Assembly: GCF_900112395.1 (NCBI RefSeq)
Contig: NZ_FOLN01000003.1
Coordinates: 558,001 to 622,000, forward strand
Source: Algibacter lectus
GTDB lineage: Bacteria > Bacteroidota > Bacteroidia > Flavobacteriales > Flavobacteriaceae
Direction: 5' to 3'
Length of the DNA stretch: 64,000 nt
The first letter of the stretch is position 1. Each line of letters starts with the position of its first letter. Under the pieces are notes generated by a model that did no database searches, was not told the DNA's origin, and saw only the letters and a program-made list of their open reading frames with translations. This document shows, piece by piece, positions 42,468 through 51,796 of the stretch. The translations under genes were made by a program, and so were the position numbers.

Positions 42468-45083
42468 ATGAAGTCTCAAGACATCCGCGCTAAGTTTTTA
42501 AGTTTTTTTGAAGATAAAAAGCATAGTATTGTGCCATCGGCTCCCATGGTTTTAAAAGATGATCCAACCCTTATGTTTGTAAATGCAGGGATGGCGCCTT
42601 TTAAAGAATATTTTCTTGGAAACGCCCAGCCTAAAAATAATAGAATTACCGATTCGCAAAAATGTTTGCGTGTTTCTGGAAAGCATAACGATTTAGAAGA
42701 AGTTGGTTATGATACTTACCACCATACATTATTCGAAATGCTTGGTAACTGGAGTTTTGGCGATTACTTTAAAAAAGAAGCTATTGCTTGGGCTTGGGAA
42801 CTTTTAGTTGATGTTTATGGCATAGATAAAGATATCTTGTACGTTACTGTTTTTGAAGGTAGTGACGACGACGATAATTTAGGTATGGATACCGAAGCTT
42901 ACGATTTTTGGAAACAATATATTTCTGAAGATCGTATATTAAAAGGTAACAAAAAGGATAACTTTTGGGAAATGGGCGATCAAGGACCATGTGGTCCTTG
43001 TAGTGAAATACACGTAGATATTCGTTCTGCGGAAGAAAAAGCTAAAATTTCGGGTAAAGATTTGGTAAACATGGATCATCCACAAGTGGTTGAAATATGG
43101 AACCTAGTTTTTATGCAATACAATAGAAAAGCGAACGGAAGTTTAGAGGCTTTACCAGATAAGCATATTGATACAGGTATGGGGTTTGAACGTCTTTGTA
43201 TGGTTTTACAAGGTGTTCAATCTAATTATGATACCGATGTGTTTACGCCAATTATTCGCGAAATTGAAGCGGTTACTAATAAAACATATAATAAGGACGA
43301 AGAGGTAGATGTTGCCATTCGTGTGATTTCCGATCACGTTCGTGCCGTAGCGTTTTCAATTGCAGATGGCCAGTTGCCAAGTAATACTGGAGCAGGTTAT
43401 GTAATTCGAAGAATTTTACGTCGTGCTGTACGTTACGGATTTACATTTTTAGAGAAAAAAGAACCTTTTATTTATAGATTAGTTACTGTTTTAAGCGAAA
43501 AAATGGGAGATGCTTTCCCGGAATTGAAAGCTCAAAAACAACTTATTGAAAATGTTGTAAAAGAAGAAGAACAATCATTTTTAAGAACATTAGATCAAGG
43601 TTTGGTGTTATTAAATAGAATTGTAGAAACTACAAAAGGTGATACAGTTTCGGGAGAGAAAGCTTTCGAATTATATGATACTTATGGTTTTCCTATAGAT
43701 TTAACGGCGCTTATTCTTTCTGAAAAAGGATTGAAGTTAGATGAAAAGGGCTTTAATGAAGAATTACAAAAGCAAAAGAATCGTTCGCGTGCAGCTAGTG
43801 AAATGTCTACAGACGATTGGACGATTTTAAGTAACGATTCTGAAGAAGAATTTGTTGGTTATGATTCGCTTGAAGCTAATGTAAAATTAACAAGATACCG
43901 TAAAGTTGTTTCTAAAAAAGATGGCGAAATGTATCAGTTAGTATTTAACTTAACACCGTTTTACCCAGAAGGCGGAGGGCAAGTTGGAGATAAAGGTTAT
44001 TTGGAAGACGCCCATGGCGATGTGGTTTATATTTTAGATACTAAAAAAGAAAGTAACGTTATTATTCACTTTGCTAAAAATTTACCAAAGCATATTAACG
44101 AAAACTTTAAAGCGGTAGTAGATGAAAAACAGCGTAATCGTACGGAGAGTAACCATACAGCAACACACTTATTACATCAGGCCTTAAGAGAGATTTTAGG
44201 AACTCATGTAGAACAAAAAGGATCGGCTGTAAACTCTAAGTATTTGCGTTTTGATTTCTCGCATTTTTCTAAATTAACAACAGAAGAATTGCAAGATGTA
44301 GAGAACTTTGTAAATGCCAGAATAGAAGGTAAGTTGCCTTTAGTTGAAAAAAGAAATGTACCAAAAGAAGAAGCTATTGCTGATGGTGCAATGAGTTTGT
44401 TTGGAGAGAAATATGGCGATACGGTTCGTGCTATTCGTTTTGGACAATCTATTGAGCTTTGTGGTGGAACACACGTTAAAAATACAGGTGATATTTGGCA
44501 TTTTAAAATAGTTTCGGAAGGTGCTGTTGCAGCTGGAATTAGAAGAATTGAAGCTATCACTAACGATGCTGTAAAAGATTTTTATTCTGAAAACAACAGA
44601 ACATTCTTCGAAATGAAAGATTTACTTAACAATGCAAAAGAGCCTGTAAAAGCACTTCAGAATTTACAAGATGAAAACAACAATCTTAAAAAGCAAATTG
44701 AAGGTTTATTAAAAGATAAAGCTAAAAATATAAAAGGTGAATTAAGAAGTGAATTAGCCGAAATTAACGGCATTCAGTTTTTAGCCAAAAAATTAGATTT
44801 GGATGCTGGCGGATTAAAAGATGTTGCTTTCGATTTAGGATCGCAGTTTGATAATTTATTTTTATTATTTGCAACCGAACAAAACGGAAAAGCATTATTA
44901 TCTTGTTACATCTCGAAAGAACTAGTTGCGAGTAAAGGCTTAAATGCTGGGAAAGTAGTTCGTGAACTTGGTAAACATATTCAAGGTGGTGGTGGTGGAC
45001 AACCATTTTTTGCAACTGCTGGAGGTAAAAATCCAGATGGTATTACAAAAGCATTAGATGGGGCAAAGGCTTATATTGTATAA
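42468..45083 (+). CDS. alaS: Alanyl-tRNA synthetase
   Basis: This class II synthetase charges tRNA-Ala. The 871-residue protein has the aminoacylation domain (residues about 1-440: [48 protein letters not shown]). The editing domain carries zinc ligands in [11 protein letters not shown] (about residue 563) and CGGTHV (about 665). The C-terminal domain ends in [20 protein letters not shown]. Length is normal. The gap to the divergent M23 gene (196 bases) has no clear consensus promoter. Confidence 0.98.
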   Translation: MKSQDIRAKFLSFFEDKKHSIVPSAPMVLKDDPTLMFVNAGMAPFKEYFLGNAQPKNNRITDSQKCLRVSGKHNDLEEVGYDTYHHTLFEMLGNWSFGDYFKKEAIAWAWELLVDVYGIDKDILYVTVFEGSDDDDNLGMDTEAYDFWKQYISEDRILKGNKKDNFWEMGDQGPCGPCSEIHVDIRSAEEKAKISGKDLVNMDHPQVVEIWNLVFMQYNRKANGSLEALPDKHIDTGMGFERLCMVLQGVQSNYDTDVFTPIIREIEAVTNKTYNKDEEVDVAIRVISDHVRAVAFSIADGQLPSNTGAGYVIRRILRRAVRYGFTFLEKKEPFIYRLVTVLSEKMGDAFPELKAQKQLIENVVKEEEQSFLRTLDQGLVLLNRIVETTKGDTVSGEKAFELYDTYGFPIDLTALILSEKGLKLDEKGFNEELQKQKNRSRAASEMSTDDWTILSNDSEEEFVGYDSLEANVKLTRYRKVVSKKDGEMYQLVFNLTPFYPEGGGQVGDKGYLEDAHGDVVYILDTKKESNVIIHFAKNLPKHINENFKAVVDEKQRNRTESNHTATHLLHQALREILGTHVEQKGSAVNSKYLRFDFSHFSKLTTEELQDVENFVNARIEGKLPLVEKRNVPKEEAIADGAMSLFGEKYGDTVRAIRFGQSIELCGGTHVKNTGDIWHFKIVSEGAVAAGIRRIEAITNDAVKDFYSENNRTFFEMKDLLNNAKEPVKALQNLQDENNNLKKQIEGLLKDKAKNIKGELRSELAEINGIQFLAKKLDLDAGGLKDVAFDLGSQFDNLFLLFATEQNGKALLSCYISKELVASKGLNAGKVVRELGKHIQGGGGGQPFFATAGGKNPDGITKALDGAKAYIV

Positions 45084-45115
45084 AACAGAACAGTTTTAGT
45101 CCATTGTTAATAATG

Positions 45116-45155
45116 AAAAAGCGCTAAACCTTAATTAAGGGTTTAGCGCTTTTTT
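45116..45155. terminator. Bidirectional terminator between alaS and the photolyase operon
   Basis: GCGCTAAACC (45121-45130) pairs with GGTTTAGCGC (45140-45149), extended by AAAAA/TTTTT. The photolyase stop codon (45135-45137) sits in the loop, so the last residues of that protein are encoded inside the terminator. Confidence 0.92.
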
Positions 45156-46424
45156 GTATGTAGAAATAGCACGTTCTCGTGCAAATTTATGTTCGACCAT
45201 AGGTTGCGGATAGGTTAATTCATCATAATCTTCAACCCAACGGCGTATGTAAATAGCATCTTTATCAAATTTTTTCAACTGTTCGGCAGGATTAAAAACT
45301 CTAAAATAAGGTGCGGCATCGCAACCTGTGCCAGCAGCCCATTGCCAATTTCCGTTATTTGCAGAGAGTTCGTAATCTAGTAGTTTTTCAGCGAAATATG
45401 CTTCGCCCCAACGCCAATCTATTAAAAGGTGTTTACATAGAAATCCGGCAGTAATCATGCGTACACGATTATGCATATATCCCGTTTTGTTTAATTCGCG
45501 CATACCGGCATCAACCATGGGGTAGCCCGTTCTTCCTTCGCACCAAGCTTTAAAGTCTGCTGCGTTATTCCTCCAAGGTATCGCATCGTATTTTTGTTTG
45601 AAATTTTCGGTAACTACTTTAGGAAAATGAAAGAGGATTTGCATGAAAAATTCGCGCCAAATAAGTTCACTTAAGAATATAGCATTTGTTTTTAATGCTA
45701 TATTCACCATGTTTCTGGTGCTAACAAGTCCAAATCTTAAATGTGGTGAAAGGTATGATGTTTGATCTTGTGCTGGAAAATTTCGGACTTCATCATAGCG
45801 ATCTAAAGCCGTTAAATTATATGGTTTTACTAGTATTTTACTTTTAGTAAATCCAATATCTTCTAAAGAAGGAAAAGTTAAATTAATCTTGTGAAATCGA
45901 GTGTTATCAATCTCATAATTTAATACATCTGCTTTCTCATCGAATTTTTTTAACCACTTATTTTTAAATGGTGTATATATTGTATATGGGGTATTATCGT
46001 TTTTTAGAATATCGTTTTCTTCAAAAATTACTTGGTCTTTGAACGACTTTGTTTCTATGCCCTTAGATTTTAATAATTTTGAGATTTCAAGGTCTCTTTT
46101 TATGGCGTAAGGTTCGTAATCTTTATTAAAAAATACACGCTCAATGTTATGCTCTTCAATTAGAGCTTTCCAAACTACTAGAGTCGAGCCTTTTTTTACA
46201 ACAAGGCTCGATCTAAACTCGGTAAGTTCTTTGTTTATGTTTTCTAGAGTGTTGTGAATAAAGGAAACCCTAGCATCGTCTTTAGGTAGTGAGTCTAAAA
46301 TATCATCATCAAAAATAAAAATAGGTAATACATTATTACTCGATTTTAGAGCATAATGTAAAGCCGTGTTATCTTCTAGTCTTAAGTCGCGTCGAAACCA
46401 AAATAGAGTTATTTTATTTTCCAT
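45135..46424 (-). CDS. phr: Deoxyribodipyrimidine photolyase (class I cryptochrome/photolyase family)
   Basis: The enzyme uses light and FAD to split pyrimidine dimers. The 429-residue protein has an N-terminal photoantenna fold (LFWFRRDLRLEDN) and a C-terminal FAD domain with LSELIWREFFMQIL and the classical TGYPMVDAGMRELNKTGYMHN. DWRWGEAYFAEKLLDYE and NNGNWQWAAGTGCDAAPYF follow. The tryptophans of WQWAAG and the FRVFNP ending favour a CPD photolyase over a cryptochrome. It is the last gene of the carotenoid operon and overlaps the SRPBCC gene by 11 bases. Confidence 0.95.
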   Translation of the reverse strand: MENKITLFWFRRDLRLEDNTALHYALKSSNNVLPIFIFDDDILDSLPKDDARVSFIHNTLENINKELTEFRSSLVVKKGSTLVVWKALIEEHNIERVFFNKDYEPYAIKRDLEISKLLKSKGIETKSFKDQVIFEENDILKNDNTPYTIYTPFKNKWLKKFDEKADVLNYEIDNTRFHKINLTFPSLEDIGFTKSKILVKPYNLTALDRYDEVRNFPAQDQTSYLSPHLRFGLVSTRNMVNIALKTNAIFLSELIWREFFMQILFHFPKVVTENFKQKYDAIPWRNNAADFKAWCEGRTGYPMVDAGMRELNKTGYMHNRVRMITAGFLCKHLLIDWRWGEAYFAEKLLDYELSANNGNWQWAAGTGCDAAPYFRVFNPAEQLKKFDKDAIYIRRWVEDYDELTYPQPMVEHKFARERAISTYKKALNP

Positions 46425-46899
46425 TAAAGTAGGTTTCTAAGGTTTTATAACGGTATTCGAAAATACCTTTTAATTGTTTTTTTATGAAAAGAGTTTGAGC
46501 TAAATCACCTAAAATTCCAAAAGGTATTTTATATGAGATTTTATCTTTCATTAATGTTTTTCCGTCAGGTTGGCTGTAAAACCAATGTTCATGATGCCAC
46601 ATTCTGTATGGACCAAAACGCTGTTCGTCTATAAAGAAAGATTCGTGTTCAACTTGTGTTATTTCTGTAACCCAATTTGTTTTTATACCTGGAAGAATAC
46701 CAACTTTATAAGTTATTATTTGTCCGGCATAAGCCTTTTTATCAACTTCAGATGTGATTTTAAAACCCATTTCTGAAGGAGTGATTTTTTCTAGATTATT
46801 AGGAGAGCTAAAAAAAGACCAAGCTTCATGTAGCGGAATGTCGATTTCTTGTGTAGCCTCTAAGGTGTAAATTCCAGAATGTTTTTTTATATTAATCAT
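46414..46899 (-). CDS. SRPBCC family ligand-binding-like protein
   Basis: This 161-residue single START/Bet v1-like domain contains DIPLHEAWSFFSSPNNLEKITP (N-terminal strand and helix), VTEITQVEHESFFIDEQRFGPYRMWHHEHWF and the C-terminal helix FEYRYKTLETYF. The ligand is unknown. Homologues of this type (COG4276-like) sit beside photolyase and short-chain dehydrogenase genes in LitR-linked clusters of other phyla, as I recall. It lies between the SDR and photolyase genes. Confidence 0.88.
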   Translation of the reverse strand: MINIKKHSGIYTLEATQEIDIPLHEAWSFFSSPNNLEKITPSEMGFKITSEVDKKAYAGQIITYKVGILPGIKTNWVTEITQVEHESFFIDEQRFGPYRMWHHEHWFYSQPDGKTLMKDKISYKIPFGILGDLAQTLFIKKQLKGIFEYRYKTLETYFNGK

Positions 46900-46908
46900 A
46901 ATAAAAAC

Positions 46909-47586
46909 TTAGAGTTTTAGACTAGTTATTCCCGCATCTATTGGGAATGTTTGTCCGGAAATTGATTTAGCATCGCTAGATAACAAGTATTTGGTTAGTG
47001 CAGCTACTTCATTAGGATCTAAAATAGATTTTAATGGGTGGCGTTCGGTCATGGTTTCTCTTTGTTTTTCATTACGTAATAGTCTGGAAGCTAATGGTGT
47101 GTCTGTAATAGTTGGCGCAATAATATTGAAACGTATTTTTGTTGCATATTCTGCTGCTAACGATTTTGTTAAACCTTCTAAAGCCGCTTTACTTGTTGCA
47201 ATACTAGCGTGAAAAGGCATGCCCATTTGTGTGGCTACACTACTGAATAAAACCACGCTTCCACGACCTTCTATTAGAGCTTTTTCATAATGTTTAATAG
47301 TTTTTATAGCGCCTAAAACGTTAATGTTGAAATCGTTTTTAAAGTCGTCTAATTCTAAGCGAGATAGTGCTTTTAGATTGATACTTCCTGGGCAATAAAC
47401 TAAAGCGTCTATGCTATCTATTTCTGGTAACTCATCTTCTAAAACATCTAAAGTGTGTTGCGTAATTGTAGAAGATGTTTCTATTGCCGTACGGCTTATG
47501 TTTACAATGCTATACGTGTCTTTTAAGATGTTTATAATGGCTTGGCCAATACCTTTACTGCCACCAATAATGACTAGTTTTTTCAT
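46909..47586 (-). CDS. Short-chain dehydrogenase/reductase-like protein lacking the catalytic Tyr
   Basis: This 225-residue Rossmann protein has GGSKGIG (8-14) for NAD(P) and a CPG segment at about 65-67 where NAG is usual. Ser is present at S116 (LFSSVA). The active-site position normally Tyr (S-x12-Y-x3-K) is Ile129, followed by the conserved K133 (SIATSKAALEGL). Without Tyr, ordinary SDR catalysis is unlikely, so a regulatory, epimerase-like or altered chemistry is possible. The DNA codon is ATT, so a single-base sequencing error would not give TAT from it without changing the first base. Confidence 0.88.
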   Translation of the reverse strand: MKKLVIIGGSKGIGQAIINILKDTYSIVNISRTAIETSSTITQHTLDVLEDELPEIDSIDALVYCPGSINLKALSRLELDDFKNDFNINVLGAIKTIKHYEKALIEGRGSVVLFSSVATQMGMPFHASIATSKAALEGLTKSLAAEYATKIRFNIIAPTITDTPLASRLLRNEKQRETMTERHPLKSILDPNEVAALTKYLLSSDAKSISGQTFPIDAGITSLKL

Positions 47587-47592
47587 AATTAT

Positions 47593-48204
47593 TTATTTAG
47601 GTCTTTGGTAGGTTAATCTTTTATTTTTAGTTGGTATGGCGTAAGTGTCTAAGCCATTAATAACAGCTGTGTTAGCTTTCATTAAGTCTGCAAAACCATC
47701 ATGCTCCACAAGATCATCGTTAATGTATAAATCTGTTATTTCACCTAAAATTAAAATAGTACCATTTGCTTCTATATCTATTTTTTGTAAAAATGTCATA
47801 CCCATTTTTATTGTCGATTGCTTTACAAAAGGCGCATAAAAATCGTTATTGTATTCCTCCTCTAATCCTGTTTTATTAAACTCTGAAACATCTTTAGGGT
47901 ACTTGGCAGATGTATGATGAGCATCTTCAACTATCGCTTCGTTAATATGATTAATGGTGTAATAACCTGTTTCTATAATATTATCGAAAGTATGGCGCCT
48001 TACCGTAGTTGGTCTCAGTACAAAACCTAAAATAGGTGGGGCAGAACCGTAATGCACTACGGAGCTAAAAACAGCAACATTTGTTACTCCTGATTTAGAT
48101 TTTGTCGCTATTAAATTTGCAGGTTTATAGCCCGTAATACTATTAATCAGGTTTATTTTATAAATGTGATCGAGTTGGTCTATATCTTTACGGCTAAAAT
48201 ACAT
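47593..48204 (-). CDS. Flavin reductase-like FMN-binding protein
   Basis: The protein has 203 residues. It has a flavin-reductase-like split-barrel: NSITGYKPANLIATKSKSG, FSSVVHYGSAPPILGFVLRP (flavin-phosphate region) and HTFDNIIETGYYTINHINE. An AHHTSAKYPKDVSEFNKTGL segment and a final strand ILGEITDLYI follow. It may supply reduced flavin to an oxygenase or photolyase-related reaction; that partner is speculative. It abuts the ABC1 kinase gene without a gap. Confidence 0.9.
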   Translation of the reverse strand: MYFSRKDIDQLDHIYKINLINSITGYKPANLIATKSKSGVTNVAVFSSVVHYGSAPPILGFVLRPTTVRRHTFDNIIETGYYTINHINEAIVEDAHHTSAKYPKDVSEFNKTGLEEEYNNDFYAPFVKQSTIKMGMTFLQKIDIEANGTILILGEITDLYINDDLVEHDGFADLMKANTAVINGLDTYAIPTKNKRLTYQRPK

Positions 48205-49515
48205 TTATAAGGTTTTATAATTGTTTATTATAATATGGTTTGGTTGTAAATCGTGCATTAAATTATACAATCCGAAAAATGTTCTATTGATATATATGAA
48301 ATGTTTCGAGCCACGATTACCATTCATTTTTTTAAGTTCTGTGCTTTGTGCGTATTTAGTGCTTAGCTCTGCTATTTTGTTGAAAAATGTAGGATTTGAA
48401 AAATCGAAAACCTCTTGTTGCAAAGGCGTTGTGAAAAGCGATAGCATTTCGTGAAATAAGGTTTTAAAAAACACAATTTCTTCGGGTGTATCCGTTGGTT
48501 TTAAAATTTCTAATTCATATAATTTCGCTTCAAAAAAAGCTGGATCTTCGATGTTTTCTTTTTCAGCTAACTCAAAATAAGGCGTGTAAAAAGTTAGCGG
48601 AACTTCTTTCATACAACCAAAATCGATAGCGACTAACTCATTTTCTGGCGATACTAAAAAGTTACCAGGATGGGGATCTGCATGTACTTTTTTTAAGGTA
48701 TGCATTTGGAACATGTAAAAATCCCATAAAGCCTGACCAAGTTTATTTGAAACCGCAGGATCATTATTCTGTTTTGTGAATTCTGAAATATGAAGTCCGT
48801 CCATCCAGTCCATTGTTAAGATTTTGTTAGATGAAAATTCTTCGTAATATTTCGGGAATTTTAAATTAGGAATATGTTTGCAAGCTTCAGATATTTCAAT
48901 ACTTTGTTCAAGTTCGAGCGTATAGTTTGTTTCTTCTATAAGTTTGTTCTCGATTTCTTTAAAATAATCGTCGGTACCTTCACCTTTAATATTGAACATA
49001 CGTAAGGCGATAGGTTTTACAAGGGCTAAATCTGATGAAATACTATCTGCAACACCTGGGTATTGAATTTTAACGGCAAGTTTTTTGTCTCCTTTTGTGG
49101 CCTTGTGTACTTGACCAATACTGGCTGCATTTACAGATTCTGCTGTAAACGTATCGAAAACTTCCGAAGGTGTTTTTTTGAAATATTTTTTAAATGTTTT
49201 AGCAACTAGTGGTGCTGATAAAGGCGGAACAGAAAATTGCGACAAAGAAAACTTCTCTACATATGCATTGGGTAAAATGTTTTTCTCCATGCTTAGCATT
49301 TGTGCTACTTTTAGAGCGGAGCCTTTCAGGTTTTTTAAACCATCATATATATCGGTAGCATTGGCTTCATTTAAATTATCTTTAGCTTCAGCCTCTGTTT
49401 TTACCATTTTCTCACCATAATATTTCGCATAATTTACGCCAACCTTTAGGCCTGTACTCACTAGTTTAGTGGCACGTTGTATTTTTGATGTCGGTATTTT
49501 ATCTATTGTTTTCAT
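48205..49515 (-). CDS. ABC1/UbiB/AarF family atypical kinase-like protein
   Basis: The protein has 436 residues with the UbiB/ABC1K signatures KGSALKVAQMLS (KxGQ-like motif), AASIGQVHKA, KLAVKIQYPG (nucleotide-binding Lys), VHADPHPGNFLV (catalytic loop) and AIDFGCMKEV (metal-binding DFG). The family acts in quinone and isoprenoid lipid metabolism. In plastids several ABC1K proteins control prenylquinone and carotenoid metabolism under light stress, which fits this operon. The ATG at 49515 overlaps the tetR stop codon as ATGA; an upstream TTG at 49539 is less likely. Confidence 0.93.
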   Translation of the reverse strand: MKTIDKIPTSKIQRATKLVSTGLKVGVNYAKYYGEKMVKTEAEAKDNLNEANATDIYDGLKNLKGSALKVAQMLSMEKNILPNAYVEKFSLSQFSVPPLSAPLVAKTFKKYFKKTPSEVFDTFTAESVNAASIGQVHKATKGDKKLAVKIQYPGVADSISSDLALVKPIALRMFNIKGEGTDDYFKEIENKLIEETNYTLELEQSIEISEACKHIPNLKFPKYYEEFSSNKILTMDWMDGLHISEFTKQNNDPAVSNKLGQALWDFYMFQMHTLKKVHADPHPGNFLVSPENELVAIDFGCMKEVPLTFYTPYFELAEKENIEDPAFFEAKLYELEILKPTDTPEEIVFFKTLFHEMLSLFTTPLQQEVFDFSNPTFFNKIAELSTKYAQSTELKKMNGNRGSKHFIYINRTFFGLYNLMHDLQPNHIIINNYKTL

Positions 49516-50171
49516 GTGGACATTGTTTTTTCTTTCCAAAGAAACTTCGCAAAATCTAAAACGCTTTCTAGTGGTTTTATTTCTTTTAAATCGAAACTAA
49601 CTTGTACCGATTTTTCTATGAAAATATCTGTTTTTTCAAAATTTGGAGATGTGTCTTCTAGCCAAAACTGTATGGTGAATAATAATTGTGCCCAAGCGGT
49701 TTCGTTGGCGCCCTTTTTATTTAGAGAATTCAGTGTTTTGTTTTTTAGATCTACGCTATGGGTGTAAATCTCACTTTCTATATATTTAAGAAAAGTTGAC
49801 CTAAGTTTAGATAATAGCTTTAAGGCTTCTAGCTTATTTTTATTTTGTGCTAATTTTAAATAAACATAAGATCTGTTTGCGTTTAGCATTTCGAAAAAGG
49901 TGAAATAAAAGCTTAATAACTTATCCTTTGGTGCGTAATGCGTATAATCTTCATTTTCTACTAATAGCGCCAAAGTGTTTTCGCAAAAAAGTGAAAATAT
50001 ATGTTTTTCTAAAACATCAAAATTGCTAAAATATTTATAGAAATCGTTTTCTTCAAAATTGTTAGCATGTGCAAATGCATACACCGTTTTGGGTATGTTA
50101 TCGTCTATCAATAAAGTAGACATGTATAAATCTATTATTTTTTCTGCTGTAATGTTTTTTTTTCTAGCCAT
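49512..50171 (-). CDS. TetR-family transcriptional regulator
   Basis: The protein has 219 residues. The N-terminal helix-turn-helix reads TAEKIIDLYMSTLLIDDNIP then TVYAFAHANNFEENDFYKYF, a TetR pattern with the usual F-x-x-Y-F end. The remaining helices (about 60-210) form the ligand domain and no effector is predictable. It overlaps the ABC1 kinase gene by 4 bases and follows tspO by 11 bases, so it is coexpressed with the operon that it may help control. Confidence 0.88.
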   Translation of the reverse strand: MARKKNITAEKIIDLYMSTLLIDDNIPKTVYAFAHANNFEENDFYKYFSNFDVLEKHIFSLFCENTLALLVENEDYTHYAPKDKLLSFYFTFFEMLNANRSYVYLKLAQNKNKLEALKLLSKLRSTFLKYIESEIYTHSVDLKNKTLNSLNKKGANETAWAQLLFTIQFWLEDTSPNFEKTDIFIEKSVQVSFDLKEIKPLESVLDFAKFLWKEKTMST

Positions 50172-50182
50172 GAGTTTTTGTT

Positions 50183-50656
50183 TTAATTGTTAAATACAAT
50201 GTAGGCGTTTAGACTTGCTGCAATCGTCATCCATATTAAATATGGAGCTATAAATATGGTGTAATACTTTACCGTTTTTATATAGTTGAAGGTGAAATAA
50301 CCTATTAATAACCATAGTGAAACAATAAAAATTAAAGCTATTAGCGTTTGGTGCTGATTAAAGAATAGGTAATTCCATGATACATTTAAAAACCATTGCA
50401 AAGCGTAGAGCTTCATTAAAGGTTTAAAACCAAACGGGAAATTAAGGCTTAGTGCTGCCATGTAAATAGCAAAACTTATCATAACTGTGGTCCAAGCAGC
50501 TCCAAAAACCCAACCTTCTGGTGTCCAAGGGGCTTTGTTTAGGGAGGCGTACCAAGGTGATGTTTGTCCGTTATCCATCAAGAGGACACCAACACCAAGT
50601 GCTAAAATGTTTATGCACAAAAAAATAGTGAATCTTACTAGTTTGTTATTTTCCAT
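50183..50656 (-). CDS. tspO: TspO/MBR family protein (tryptophan-rich sensory protein)
   Basis: This 157-residue membrane protein has five hydrophobic segments. Family motifs are SPWYASLNKAPWTPEGWVFGAAWT and LQWFLNVSWNYLFFN, with the aromatic residues that line the ligand site. TspO binds porphyrins and, in Rhodobacter, tunes photopigment genes to oxygen. In this operon it sits between crtYcd and tetR, overlapping the lycopene cyclase gene by 11 bases. A role in porphyrin photo-oxidation or sensing is inferred. Confidence 0.95.
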   Translation of the reverse strand: MENNKLVRFTIFLCINILALGVGVLLMDNGQTSPWYASLNKAPWTPEGWVFGAAWTTVMISFAIYMAALSLNFPFGFKPLMKLYALQWFLNVSWNYLFFNQHQTLIALIFIVSLWLLIGYFTFNYIKTVKYYTIFIAPYLIWMTIAASLNAYIVFNN

Positions 50657-51341
50657 GTGCTTTTTGTTTAAATGAATTGAAAATTAATTGTACTGAAAAT
50701 AATAAGGTAAAGGCGTAAAAAATATCTTCAAATGGTATCGTGAAAATTCTAAAACCTAAGTTTTCGTTGTTATTATACCATACAATGGGTTCGTCTATAA
50801 AGCTTCCTGTTAGTATTCCGTTTACTAAAAGAAACGGTAATAAAATGATTAAAAAACTTAAGAAGTAACGTTGTAATACTTCCAAATGAAATTTTAAACC
50901 ATAAATTAAAAGCACCATAAAAAATATAAAATTTAAAGTTGTGTACCATTTCCCGAAATGAAATAATAATAAAACAAATACTAGAATGAGTATTAAACCT
51001 CCACTTATTATGGTTGCTGTTTTCGAGAGTTTAAAATTTGGTAAATAATAGGCTAAAACTTCGTGCGTAAACAAACAGGCATAAGGAATACAGAAGAAAA
51101 ATAACCACTCTTCTATTGGCATACCTAAAATTGCAATTGGTAAATGGTAGGAATCGTTAAATCCCCAAATGCCAAATTTTGTAAAAAGAACATCCCAAAT
51201 TATAAAAGGTATTGCCACTATTAAAATGCTTAAAAAGGCACTTTTAGCGTATTGTATAAAGTGAAATTTTTTTTCAAAAATACTATATAGCAAAGGAATA
51301 CTTAAACTCCCTAATGTTAATATGAGATATAGGTATGGCAT
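50646..51341 (-). CDS. crtYcd: Lycopene beta-cyclase, fused CrtYc-CrtYd type
   Basis: This 231-residue membrane protein has about seven hydrophobic helices. The two PxE(E/D) active-site motifs of heterodimer-type cyclases appear once in each half: GMPIEEWLFFF (about 85-95) and TIPFEDIFYAF (about 207-217). The halves that are separate CrtYc and CrtYd in actinobacteria are therefore joined here. The enzyme converts lycopene to beta-carotene. It overlaps crtZ by one base. Confidence 0.93.
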   Translation of the reverse strand: MPYLYLILTLGSLSIPLLYSIFEKKFHFIQYAKSAFLSILIVAIPFIIWDVLFTKFGIWGFNDSYHLPIAILGMPIEEWLFFFCIPYACLFTHEVLAYYLPNFKLSKTATIISGGLILILVFVLLLFHFGKWYTTLNFIFFMVLLIYGLKFHLEVLQRYFLSFLIILLPFLLVNGILTGSFIDEPIVWYNNNENLGFRIFTIPFEDIFYAFTLLFSVQLIFNSFKQKAHGK

Positions 51342-51796
51342 TATTGTACTTTTTTAAAGTATTTTAAAGGAACAAAAAGCATCCCGAAGCATTCGCCGTC
51401 TGGTTTGTCTAAGTGTTTGTGGTGTATTTTATGCGCTTTTCTTAAGCCGCGTAAGTACCAATTTTGAGTGTTTTTAAACCAACTAAAACGTCTATGTATT
51501 AACACATCATGGATTAAAAAATAAGCTAAGCCATATAATAAAATACCTAAGCCAATAAAGAATAAAAAATTAAGTTCTGGTCGAATCCCGAAAAAGAACA
51601 ATAGAATACTAGGCGTTGCAAAAATGATGAAGAACGCATCGTTTTTTTCGAAAACATGTGGGTATCCCGGTTGGTGGTGGTCTTCGTGTAAAAACCAACC
51701 AAACCCATGCATAATATATTTGTGTGTGCACCAAGTAACACCTTCCATAATTATAAAGGTGATTAATGTTGTGAGTATATAGGTTAAAATGATCAT
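51341..51796 (-). CDS. crtZ: Beta-carotene hydroxylase (CrtZ, fatty-acid-hydroxylase superfamily)
   Basis: This 151-residue membrane diiron hydroxylase has the four histidine motifs of CrtZ: HKYIMHG, HEDHH, HDVLIHRR and HKIHHKH. It adds 3- and 3'-hydroxyls to beta-carotene, giving zeaxanthin. Together with crtB, crtI and crtYcd the cluster predicts zeaxanthin as end product. No ketolase (crtW) is present here. It is linked to the neighbouring genes by overlaps of 4 and 1 bases. Confidence 0.96.
   Translation of the reverse strand: MIILTYILTTLITFIIMEGVTWCTHKYIMHGFGWFLHEDHHQPGYPHVFEKNDAFFIIFATPSILLFFFGIRPELNFLFFIGLGILLYGLAYFLIHDVLIHRRFSWFKNTQNWYLRGLRKAHKIHHKHLDKPDGECFGMLFVPLKYFKKVQ

Noticed and set aside
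44204-45015. Minus-strand ORFs opposite alaS
   Set aside because: They lie within the alaS editing and C-terminal domains and are complements of conserved codons.
45135-46424. Photolyase gene as a cryptochrome or (6-4) photolyase
   Set aside because: The TGYPMVDAGMREL and NNGNWQWAAGTGCDAAPYF motifs fit class I CPD photolyases better; a definite call would need a tree.
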